A stretch of 64,000 bases of DNA from Carallia brachiata (taxonomy: Eukaryota; Streptophyta; Magnoliopsida; Malpighiales; Rhizophoraceae), in assembly GCA_021464245.1 (NCBI GenBank), contig JADCRB010000098.1, positions 1,426,001 to 1,490,000 on the forward strand. Reading direction: 5' to 3'. The notes under the pieces are model-generated. The model was not told the origin of the DNA and did not search any database. It saw only the letters and a list, made by a program, of their open reading frames with translations. Every line of letters begins with the position of its first letter. Positions within the stretch are counted from its first letter, which is position 1. Made by a program: the position numbers and the translations under genes. Shown one piece after another: positions 12,992 to 23,976 of the stretch.

Positions 12992-14283
12992 AGCTTGATT
13001 TTGAAAATTTTCTGCCAGGTTATTTGAGCCAGATCACATTGTTCCCCACCGACTGAAAATGACCATGACAAACGACTTCTATTAGCAGCAGCTCAATACA
13101 CTGAAACATGCATCCGACCACATCCCCAAAAAGCAAAGGGTGGGGGCAAGAAATGAAGAAATAACTAAAAACTATGTATACTGTTACAAATCAAACTTGC
13201 ACTTTTAATCATTTTGCATGTGAGTTTGTATCATTGCCACTTAAGCCTAGAAGGAATATTAGTGAAACGATTCACCAAAAAGCATGCATAAAAGCATGTC
13301 AGGAAAACAATACAGCATGTTGTGAAATCCATAATGTTATCCACCATCATAAGCAGAAGCCTTTATTGTGTAGTTGCAAGTTCATGATTACAACAGCCAA
13401 CAGCAACGCATAGCTACTAATTCGTTCACTAAATACAGATAAACCAGAAATCAAAAGACCCTTTTACCGCGTTATTAGAAAAATCTCCCGTACTAGACAA
13501 TACGTATGTATCATTATATGTGATATTACATAGAAAATAATGAAACAAAAGAAAAAAAAAACTCAAGTAATCAATTGACAAAGACCACAGCAGCAGCGAG
13601 ACAAATCAAAACCCAACACGGAAAAAGAACCTAAGACATTCAAAGAAAATCCTCTGCGTTCATTTTCAACCCCAAGAAGAATACTTTGAAAAGGAAGTTA
13701 TTAGTTACATGTTGGCCAACAAGTAAACATGAACATAAAACAAAACCAGATAAGTCCATTATCTGCAGATCCCAAAAGATTTTCAGTTTGAATAAAGAAA
13801 TTTAAAGCAATATCATAATCTTCTCTCCTAGAGAGAGAGAGAGAGAGAGAGGGAAAAGAGAGAGGCATGAAAAAGAAAGACTAATTAAAAATTTTGAAAA
13901 AATCGAGAAAAAAGACCAGAAATCAAGCAAAAAAAATTTACCCGGAAACCAGCAAGACTTGTGGTCGTTTTGGGGAACAGAAAATCTTGAAGACAACACC
14001 CGATCGGTTGATGTCCAAATCCGATCCCAATACAACAAAAAACTCCCGTTTTCGTTACACAAACCTAAGCATAAAATAAAATAATAAGATAAAAAAAGAG
14101 AAAGAAAGGAAAAAGAAAGACAAAATCTTTTTTCTTTCCTAAGAAGAAAAACCAAAAAAAGAAAAAGAAAGTGATAATTGAAGGGAGCAATGAAGTTTCT
14201 CACTTTCGATCTTTTTCTCTCATCATAAGTTCTCCATCCATCATTCCATCAAAGACCCACGTGAGTATATCTCTCTCTTTCTT

Positions 14284-14316
<33 letters not shown>

Positions 14317-14330
14317 ACAGAAGCACAATC
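12992..14330 (-). promoter_or_regulatory. Long leader of the BLH1-like gene with a 930-nt intron and GA/CT tracts
   Basis: Just upstream of the ATG an acceptor (ACCTGGCAG) ends at 13012, and a donor (TTTCCGG|GTAAAT) lies at 13941. This gives a leader intron of about 930 nt and an upstream leader exon from 13942. A (GA)n run at about 13829-13851 lies in the intron, and a longer (CT)n run at 14288-14317 lies near the probable transcription start. GA repeats are known binding sites for plant BBR/BPC proteins, which regulate homeobox genes; its use here is an inference. The 133-residue frame across this region is low-complexity and hydrophobic, and I do not call it a gene. Confidence 0.5.
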
Positions 14331-17300
14331 TACTTGCTTCTCTCTCTATACACAAAAAGACTCTAGAAAAAGATGACGACTTTTCCCTTTCTTGCAATCT
14401 TTGTGTGGCCTTTTAAATTAGTTCCCACTTTTTACAACCTACATGGCTTTCTGGGGGGTTCTTGCTTGAAGCCCCAGATGGGGAAGTAGTTGCTCTGGCT
14501 ATTTGCTTCTTGACTGTACTTCTTGTTGTTGTTGGGAGTTGCTGGTGGTGGCCTTGTAATTCTTTGGGGTTCTTTGGCTGTTGAGGATTGTTTGTGTGTT
14601 TGGTTAAGGAGTTCAATCTCTAACCACCAGTTGGTGGACCTAAAACCCTCCCTTAAACCTCCTCAAAAACACAACATTCATATCTTCATCTTTATCTTTT
14701 TCCCTTTGCTGTCTCTCTCATCCATAAGCATGGAAGGAAGGGCCTGGTTGTGCTGCAATATCCACCATATAAGCATATTCTAATCTTTTTGTATGTTTTC
14801 CTTGGCTAGTTATTCCATCCTATATTTGCTTATTTTAATTAATTATTATTTGTTATACTTGTTTGCCTTTGGTATTTTAATTTTTTTTGGGTACATTTTA
14901 GCTATTTTTTTAGTTATTTTATGAGAGTATTAATATATATTTTAATTTTTAGTATTTTAATTGATATTTTAAATATAATAAAATTAATATTTTTAAAAAA
15001 ATAAAAAATATTAATAATCTTATTATAAAATTATTATTCTATTTAATTCAAAATATCAAATTAAAATAAAAAATAAAAAACAATCACATAAACATTTTCT
15101 TATTTTATAAGTACCAGAGGAGCACCATTAGGTGCCCATATCGCTATATTTGTACTTTTGTTCCAGCTACTCGTTGTATTTTTTGCATTTGCCTCTCAAG
15201 GTTTCTTTGTTTTCACTCTTCTGCACCTCCAACGTTTTTTATTTTTCAATTGAACTACCTCCCAATTATATGAACCTCGCCAAATGCGAGACATTCATGA
15301 GCCATAACAAGCGGGATTCGTTGAAAACTTTAAAATAATGGGATTTATGCTTCTAGAGACTCGAAAATTATTATTATTTACTAGGCCATTTTGTTTTTTA
15401 AACGTGACATAGTTTGTAAATGATTGACCCTTTTTGATGAAATTTATAAACTCTTTGTGCTTCCAATTGTTTGGATGTCTAGAAACAAGGTCACCAACAA
15501 AATCTATTATTTTGCTTTGGTTGATAGGTATATTCCAAGCCAGTTGTCATCTAAATTGCATTGCACGTATCAAATTTAAGTCGACTTTTTTTTTTTTTTT
15601 CCTTTTCCTCTCTCTTTTCCCTCAGTTACATTAATTAATAGGTGCATTATTTTATAATCAAGATAAGTTAGTGGGAGCCTTTGAAGTTAATTCAAAAGTC
15701 TAAACTTGAGGACACAAAAAAAAAAAGTTCAAATCTTACAACGATTAAAGCAAGGAAACTCTTATAATGAAAAGAATCACTTTAATTGCATTGTTTAATT
15801 AAAATATCTCTTAATGAACCGACAAAATATTTGCAACCCCATTTACAATTGTAATCTAAGAGGGTTAATGATGATCAAGATTAATGAGGCTAAAAAAAAT
15901 CTATATTTATTAATAAAACAACATGATTTTGGTGCTAACTCAACAACAGGCTTAATTGATTGTATACTGTAAAGATTCAAATGGTGCCTTCTCACCCTGT
16001 ATTATTCTTTATCGTCTAGAACTTTGCTTTCATACTGAATTTGATTTCATGTGGAACAAATAAAAGAAAATTAAGGAAGCGTATGCTTTTGGGATAATGC
16101 TTCCTTGTCTTGTTTGAGGAAGTCCCCCACATACGACATGGTGTGAGCATAGAGAATGTGCTTATGCTGGGGTTTTCACGGAAAAGTTCCAAAAGTATTC
16201 TCTTATCCTTTTGAATTTGGTTCACAAAATCATGGGTCATTTTCTTCTTGAAATTATACAGTTGCAAAAACAAAAGAGACACGTTTATTAGGCCAATGGA
16301 CCCCCAATATCATAAAATTGTGAGGCAATTTGGAAGGTGATGGGCCTTATCGTGCATATAATAATGCAATTAATAACACTTGTTTTGTGGACCCATTAAA
16401 ACTGCAATTTCGTTACGCTAAATGAAGTTTTAATTAATATTTGCTTTTATAGGATGACATAGTGAATGACCTAATTTAGAATCTTATTTTTATAAATTGA
16501 TGGTGATGGAGGCAAGTATACCATTCACAGATTTATGAGATACAGGGACTTGATTTAGCTGGACACATATGAATTGGTAAATTAATAACTATTAAGATTA
16601 AGAAATCAAAATTCTAACATGGAATGTCATCAAGCTAATCAAGACACGTGTTAAAAAAAAAGCTAATGAAGACGCAAATATAATGCTTTAGTTGCTGACA
16701 CCTTTGTTAAACGATAGAGTGCGCGTAGATAATCAAAATGATTGATTGCATTATCACAATCATGTCAAAATGATAAAATATTAACAGAGCGTTAATGGCC
16801 TAACGCAATTCATTTTTTAGGCAGTTGGTATCCACACTAAACACAACTACACAAGCAGATTTTTAATTTTTTTCTTTAAACGAAGTAATAGGAGGTGTGT
16901 TGCAATTTTGGATCAAGCTTATCATTTTTCAATTCATGTGTAGCGCACGAATAAACTCAGTTCAAAACATTCAGATTTATGATCCCTCGAGTACAGAGTA
17001 TAAACCCGATTAAGTCTAATTTTAGTTTGATCTCCATTCAAATTGTCAAAATTTTGAGAAATTTGACTAAAATTGGACTCAAGTCATGATTTGATCTGGT
17101 TTAATTCAATCATTAGTCCTGGTTTCCTTTAAAAATTTCTACATTTTTAAAAAATTATCATCTTTCTTGAACGTTTAAAATTGTCAATTCCAATTTCCGT
17201 TCTATTCGGGTTCGAAACCGTTTTAATGTACTTACATTATTTATGCTCAACAATGTGAATTGGTTTTTAACATCGGCAACCTGCTGCCAATTTTGCCCTT

Positions 17301-17660
17301 GACCAGCAGCACTAATTGGCTTAAAAGATAATAAAAAGTGCAATGATCATTACTTGCAAATCTCAAGTTGCTGCCAACCGTGTTTTACCTTAGCGCAAAT
17401 CTAAAGGAAGAGGCAGTTTGGTAATATAACAACACAAAACAAAAGCCTGACTGAGCAACCAAACCACCCAGAAAAACACAGACCCAGACAAAAAGTAAAA
17501 AAATCATAATAATAATAAAATTACATAGATGCATTTTATGAATTACATAAAGAAATATATTAACTTAATAATATTTATAATTTATATATTTTTTATTTTT
17601 AAATTTAATATATTATTTATAATTTAATAATTTAAATTAATACATATTTTACTGCACTCT
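14331..17660. other. Intergenic, no gene seen
   Basis: The promoter of the BLH1-like gene lies at the left edge. The rest is AT-rich with short simple repeats and a possible poly(T)-GGGTACATT retroposon scar at about 14880-14898. I see no conserved coding frame and no structural RNA. Confidence 0.5.
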
Positions 17661-17673
17661 CACGGTAGGTAGA

Positions 17674-18173
17674 GGGGATAAATATTTTTAAAGTCTTAAA
17701 CTTTTAGATTTTTTTACGTTTGAGTCCTAAACCTTTTTAACATTTCATTTGAGTCCTAAATCTTTTAATTTTTTACTATATCAGTCCTTTAAATTACGAA
17801 AAGTAGTCAATCTATTAATAAGTGAGTTTAATTTAATAAAAATCATTTAAAAAAACTTAAATACATGAGTTAAGTATTTTTTTATCAATAAAATATGCAT
17901 ATTAAATATTTTTTTAATCAACAAATATACGAATTAAATAAGCAACATGTATATTTTTTTATAAAAAAGACATTCAATTCATATATTTAATCTTTTTTAA
18001 ATAATTTTTTGTAAAGTTAAAATTATTTTTTAATAGATTGATCACTTTTGTTAAACAGAAGGACTAATTTGGTAGAAAATTAAAAAATTTAGGACTCAAA
18101 TGAAATGTAAAAAAGGTTTAGAATTCAAACGTAAAAAAATCTAAAGGTGTAGGATTAAAAAAATCCTTATCCC
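17674..18173. mobile_element. Mutator-like inverted-repeat MITE with 9-bp target duplication
   Basis: The two ends are long inverted repeats of each other over roughly 110 bp. The left end reads GGGGATAAATATTTTT and then has 'acgtttgagtcctaaac'. The right end ends in 'atccttatccc' and has 'tttagaattcaaacgt', the reverse complement with mismatches. The centre is AT-rich and non-coding. The element is flanked by gtaggtaga (17665-17673) and gtaagtaga (18174-18182), a 9-bp duplication with one mismatch. Nine bases is the usual Mutator-superfamily footprint, so this is most likely a non-autonomous MULE-type MITE. Confidence 0.72.
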
Positions 18174-18594
18174 GTAAGTAGAGTGCCAGAAAAACACTTT
18201 CTGAAAAAAGAAAAAAAAAAGCTGCCGAGGAACAGAGGAAGCAGGAGGGTCCATTGACGTGGGATTGGGTTTATTGTATGCGTTGCTGCAGACATAAAAA
18301 AAAGAGGACATAAAAGAAAGAGAGCAGGGGTTTTCCTTGGGATTCGGAAAAAGGAAAGGGTAGCGAAAAACTAGGCTGGTGAAAAAACCGAGCATCGCTC
18401 CTGAAATCCTAAAAAGGTTTGGTTTTGCATTTCGGATACACGACTACAGCTCTACCTCGAACTAAAAATAAGAAATCCTTTTTAATTTTAATCGCATAGA
18501 TGTATCTTCTTTTCCGGATTTTTTTGTCAGAAAATTCAGAGTTACAAATAAAAGCATCACACTTTAGCTAATTTCTTCTTTTTTTTCAAATCTT

Positions 18595-19755
18595 AATTAT
18601 ACAAAAATTAAGAATTTTTACATTATTAAAGATATTAAATATTAATGCCACAAAAATTAAAAGTTTTATATTAAAAATATAAAACCTTAATATAGCAAAG
18701 ATTATGAATTTTTATATAAAAAATATCCAATACTAATGCCCCAAGAATTAAGAGTTTTTATATTAAATATAACTCTACGAGGATTATAAAATTTTATATT
18801 AAAGATAACAAATTATAATTCCCCAAAATAAAGAGTTTTTCTATTGAAGATAACAAATCCTAATGCAATAAGGATTAGGAGTTTATACTTAAAGATATCA
18901 AATCCTAATGTCACAAAAATTATGAGTTTTTATATTAAATATATTAAAATATCAAATTCTAACACTACAAGAATTAGAAATTGTTATATTAAAAATAACA
19001 AATCCTAATGTCATAAAGATTAGGAATTTTTATATTTGAAATATCAAATCCTAACACTACAAGAATTAGGAATTTATATATTAAAAATATCAAATCCTAA
19101 CACTACAAAGATTGAGTTTATAAATTAAAAATATTAAATCTTAATACTACTAAAATTAGGAGGTTTATATTAAAAATAACAAATCTTAATGCCAAAACGA
19201 TTAGAAATCTTTTAGTTAAAAGATGTCCAATCTTTTTTTTTTTTTAACAAAGAGAAAAGTTGCATTAATGATAATCAATTTCGTACACGGTTTCAACCGA
19301 CGGTGCTGCAACATATACCTGCACTCGCAGGAAGGAAGAAGACGGCCAATCTGAGCCACACAACATGGAACATCAAACTGACCATAACTTAACGAGATAA
19401 AAGACTCGTTTTGACAAATTCCCAGAATAGGGAAAGAAATCGACCAAAAGCTAAACCTATTTGATTCAAACAGATCTAACTTAGTCGAAATAAGCTGCAC
19501 AAAGCAGCACAAATCGTACATCGGCGAAACTGTGAAGGAAATTGAGCTGATAAACCTGGCAACGATTTCCCTCAAAATAAACATACTGATAGCAACAGTA
19601 AACAACACAAAAATGTGTTGACTTAACGATGTCTAATCTTGATGTCGCGAGAATTAGAAATTTTTATATTGAAGTATCAAATCTTAAAGTCACAAAAATT
19701 ATAAGTTTTTATTAAAAATATTAAATCCTAATACAATAGGGATTATAATATATAC
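18595..19755. repeat. Diverged tandem array of about 46-bp units
   Basis: A unit of about 46 bp recurs. Its core reads like 'aaatcctaatgtcacaaa' followed by 'attaggagttttta' and 'tattaaaaata'. About 14 degenerate copies fill 18595-19220, and about three more follow at 19628-19755. The two blocks are separated by an insertion. The copies differ from each other at many positions, so the array is old. It has no open frame; its function, if any, is unknown. Confidence 0.75.
19234..19620 (-). mobile_element. Poly(A)-tailed retroposon inserted in the tandem array
   Basis: On the plus strand the insert begins with a run of about 13 T after 'gatgtccaatct' and ends before 'gatgtctaatct'. It therefore has a poly(A) tail on the minus strand and a 12-bp target duplication with one mismatch (19222-19233 and 19628-19639). 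The body of about 390 bp differs in composition from the array. Read on the minus strand it has an open frame of 130 codons whose product I do not recognise. It is either a 5'-truncated LINE or a SINE. No clear pol III A and B boxes were seen, which favours LINE. Confidence 0.65.
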
Positions 19756-21470
19756 TAACATTCTTCTTCAAACTATTTTTTCATTTTATTTGATTTTAAC
19801 TTAGGATTTTTAAATTAACGAACTAATAAGAGGAATTTTTTTATATTTAATTCTCATAGACATGTTTGTACGCAAAATAAAAATCTATAAAATTAGTTTA
19901 AATTTTAGACTAAAAAAATAGAATAATTTGGTCCATGCATTTCATCTTAGTATTAAAAAAAAAAAGAATAAACCAATCCAAATGCAACTTTTATGGGTTT
20001 CATTAATGTATGATATTGAAGATACTTAATACTACCAATTGAGTTCCAAACCTTTGATAATAGTACTTCAAGATAATGATATGGTATAAAATTTTGAAGT
20101 AAACAACTTAGTAGTTCTACATATATAATAAACAACCACACAAGTCTACTTTTGCTGTTTGGTTAGTGTTTCTTAATTTAATTATATATGCGTGCTGATG
20201 CACCAACTGGAAAAAAAAAAAAGGAGTTGATGCTTAGAAAAAAAAAAAGAGTTTATCGTCAAAAATTTAAAAAGGTGTCAAAATTAAGAATAATTGTACG
20301 TCAACACAGTTATAAGCCGATAAAAAAATGTTTAGGATCCACGTCTGTTGAGTCTTTTGGTTTTATACCAAACGCCAATTTAATACAATTTTTGTGGGGA
20401 CAATTAGGGAAGCCCTGGCCTGTACGTAGACTTATCTATATCAAAAACATAGTCTTGCTTTCCTAACAGAATTTTTTATTTGGATTTATCTACCGACTTG
20501 GGCAGTTCTTTTCTTTATATATGATTAATTTAATAAACGAAAGTGCCAGCTGTAATTAATCTATAAAGGTCCATGTAAAAAAAAAAAAATCTGTAGAGGT
20601 TAGCCGGTAATGCTTCCAGTATACAACAACTAATTAAACAAGGTTGTCCTTTTTTTAATTTCATGCTGGCTTCCATTGCATAATATGGGCAATTATCAGT
20701 AACACGAAAGTTGCCTTTTCCCAAAAAGCAAAAAATTGTGCGTACCAAAAAGAATACTTGTTTTTTTTTTTTGCCATGTATTTGTTGCAAAAATTATTTT
20801 GGAGGTATGGATTGTGGGTCCCAGCTAGCTTTAGAATCAAACACTTTGAGAAAATGCCTATCCATCACTAGGCAATTTCAGCCATGGGAATGGATGGTCC
20901 CCGCCAGGTTAGGTCCCCATTGAGAATACAAGGTCTAGGATAGGACCCCGAAGGCTTTTTGTTTTTGGCACTGGGTGGGTGAAACTTGGGAGGGGCACTT
21001 GGCTTCTGGTTACCATGGCGAGAAGTTTTAGCCATGAAAGTCTGCTTTTTTCTCCGTGGAATATAGAAAGAAACGTGAGTTTTCTTAGTTTTGTTGCCAT
21101 TGCAGATGCTGTAGATATACACCTTCAAAAATTAATCACAAAACCATTTGAACTGCTATTAAAATCCTGACAGGGTATATTTACCGATTATATTTATGTT
21201 ACATTTATGTCCCATCATAACTATGATACACCTAAAATTTTCAAATTATGTAATAGATAGTGTAATGGGTGGATCGCGTTAAGTTGATGTAATTTTATTG
21301 AATATTTAGACTTTAAAGTAGAATTTCAATCTTATCATAACCCAATTAACAAGGGGCAAAATATCAGGTATAAAAACCACCCAATAGAATATAACAGCAG
21401 TTCATACTTGCAAAAAGGGATACAGATACAACAGTGAGACAATTGACCAGCAGCCCGTACAAAGGATCAA
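19756..21470. other. Intergenic, no gene seen
   Basis: AT-rich DNA with poly(A)/poly(T) runs (for example 20211-20222, 20578-20589, 20761-20773). A moderately GC-richer patch lies at about 20870-21110. No frame has family features. The last part, next to 21507, is probably 3' UTR of the epoxide hydrolase gene. Confidence 0.45.
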
Positions 21471-21506
21471 CTTGCATTATTTATCCGTTTACTACAGAAA
21501 TTCTTT

Positions 21507-23976
21507 TTAACGGATGAAGGATAAAATTTCATCCGAGACTTTTGCCGCGTTCTCCTGCTGGATGAAATGGTGTCCATCAATGACATGAACTTCAAGGTTA
21601 GGTACAAAGTTCCTGAACATTTCCCCACCGACGTAGTCCTTTGTCCCAAATGATTGAAACCCCACGTCCTTGTCACCAACTATGAATTTTGTAGGCACAA
21701 TTATTTTAGCTCCCTGCCATGGTCCAAGAATCTCCCAGTTCCTACTCCAAAAGTACCAAAAAAAAAAAAAATGAAGGCCAGAATTCTGTTAATTTCTTTC
21801 CAATGCCATCAATTATTAGTCCACATAAAAACCAGGTATGTCCATTATTTAATTTGTCAAAATGAGACGGTATGACGGCTAAATCGAATTTAGTAAATGT
21901 GTTCTTCAGTTCTTACATGTCCATGGCCCGGTAATAGTTCAAGGCCCCGGTAAAGCCAGTTTGCTGGAACTTGCTAGCGGAAAATTGAAGTTCTTCATCG
22001 GTAATCCATGAAGGCAACGACGATGGGGTCTCCAGGAAATCAATTATCTCAACCCCCGGAGGAGCGGCAAGGAGATCAGGAGCATTGATAAGCAGAAACT
22101 TCTTCAAAATGGTTAAAGGGTCGTATTTGGAGAAAGACTTCTCTGCTCTTCCTGGCTCCTGCAATGTAACAAAAGTTATAAATGAGTATATCAGGAACTG
22201 CACTGTGATTTTCCGAAATTTCAGTTGCCCTCCTGGAAAAAATTAAAGAGCAGTTGGTTATTTTTTTTGTGCTAGTTTAGTACCTGAAATTGGCAAATAT
22301 AGAAACCTTCTCCGTATTTGTGAGTCATAAATTGGAGAGGTTTGAAAGCTGGGGAGCGTGGCCGGTAGGGGACGCCCAAGTTGACAAGTGCTCTCACTCT
22401 ATCTGGCCTGAAAAGGCAAAGGTGCCACGCAACTTCTGCACCCCAGTCATGGCCTACTACAAATGCCTGTTTAGGAATCAAGACCACATCACTTTTGCAA
22501 TTTAGTGCAAAAGATTTGAGCATAGGCAATGACGAGTGTCCTGAAAGCCTGTCCGGTTATCACAATTCACAAACAGTCTGCTCTCCCTCATAAAGCAGTG
22601 CTCCCGGGCCAATTACACCTGTTTTTATCCTCTTTATCTCGCATGCACAGGGACCGAAATACGCATGTAGGTAGCCAAACACATCGACACAGAACATTTC
22701 ATGTTCCCGTTACACATAATTAATTAACGAGACCATATATCACAAAACGAACATCTTTTGGGTTCGAATTCGTGAATCAGTTCGGTCCGAAATTGTTATA
22801 AAGGGTGCGGCATTGTATTGAAAATTTTCTTACAGCGTCAGCTAGTAACAAGAATTACTAAAGGCATTAGTATTAATAGTATTATCTTGTCTATACTAAG
22901 CGTCAAATTAAATTTGTAGTTGAATTTTATTGTTCATTAAGTTTCCGAGGATGGGAGAAAAATAATGGTAGACATTTTCTACAAATGGACTTTGTACAAT
23001 ACTCTTTACTAACTAAAATTGTTAAAATTGAGATCTTATGTATAATCAATCTATAATATTAAAGATCAATTCTTAAAATTAGATCGTATACTTGTTATAT
23101 TCTATTAAAAATATAACAAAAAAATTACTAAAATTAATAAATTTAACTTGCAATTAAACTTTTTTTTGTACATATCAACTTAATAATAACGAGAAAAACT
23201 ACAATAATTCTCTTCTTGTATAGGAAAAAATAATTATTTATCTTTTTTATAATTGTCAAAAAATAATTTTTATGAGTCAGACATTTTTCTACATCTAATT
23301 AATTGCCAATATTTGAAATTCAAATTTAAACGAAAACATAAGTTTCGAAAATTTGAGAGTCAAAACATGCAAAAGTCTACCATGTAATGGAATTTATAAT
23401 ATATTTTAATCCGAAAAAATCACAAAAACTTATTTAAAAAAGAAAAACAGAGGATTGTAGGATCACATATGAATCAATATTGCATTCGAATTCTGTATCA
23501 AAAGATCTTGTCTCAAAGAGATTTTATTGTGGTCCGCAACCATATTAAGATCCTAAGATCCGAATCAAGAATTTAATAATCATGTAAGCAACTGAGGAGG
23601 ATATTAGCGTTCAAAATTTCAGATTTTTTTTTTTTTGATAAACATAAACCCAGCTTCTGATTCATTAAGGTGGTCACTAGGGAGAGAGGAAATCACCTGG
23701 TGTTCCCCAAGCTCATCGAGAAGGCCGATCAAGTCGCCGACAGTGTGGAAAACAGTATACGAGGATGGATCCTTCGGACAATCCGAATCTCCGTATCCAC
23801 GCATGTCGGGTGCGACAACCGATAACCATGGCGGCCAAGTGATTGATCTGGTGAATCCAAGTCGACCATATCTCGGGAAAGCCATGAACAAGGAGTACAA
23901 GCGGTCCTTCCCCTTTAACTGCTATGTGCATTTTTATTCCGTTCGTATGGATCCATCTATGTTCTATTCCCTCCAT
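21507..23976 (-). CDS. Soluble epoxide hydrolase (alpha/beta fold), frame broken in exon 1 as read
   Basis: Plant soluble epoxide hydrolases open epoxides, such as those of cutin and oxylipin fatty acids, to diols in the cytosol. Four exons: 23697-23976, 22284-22466, 21917-22158 and 21507-21741. Visible motifs: oxyanion-hole [18 protein letters not shown], the nucleophile elbow GHDWGAE at the start of exon 2, a lid tyrosine region ([10 protein letters not shown]), the charge-relay Asp in FIVGDKD, and the catalytic His in DGHHF near the C-terminus. All triad residues are present. The frame shifts inside exon 1 near 23815-23826: the part up to HLAAM and the part from VVAPD lie in different frames. 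Two bases must be missing; loss of one G from each of two GGG runs would restore the family sequence. Exon 1 is 280 nt where 282 is expected. Corrected length is about 313 residues, normal for the family. Either a recent pseudogene or a misread gene. Confidence 0.88.

Noticed and set aside
13802..14203. 133-residue minus-strand frame upstream of the BLH1-like gene
   Set aside because: It runs across the leader splice site, is dominated by F, L and S from CT-rich DNA, and resembles no protein.
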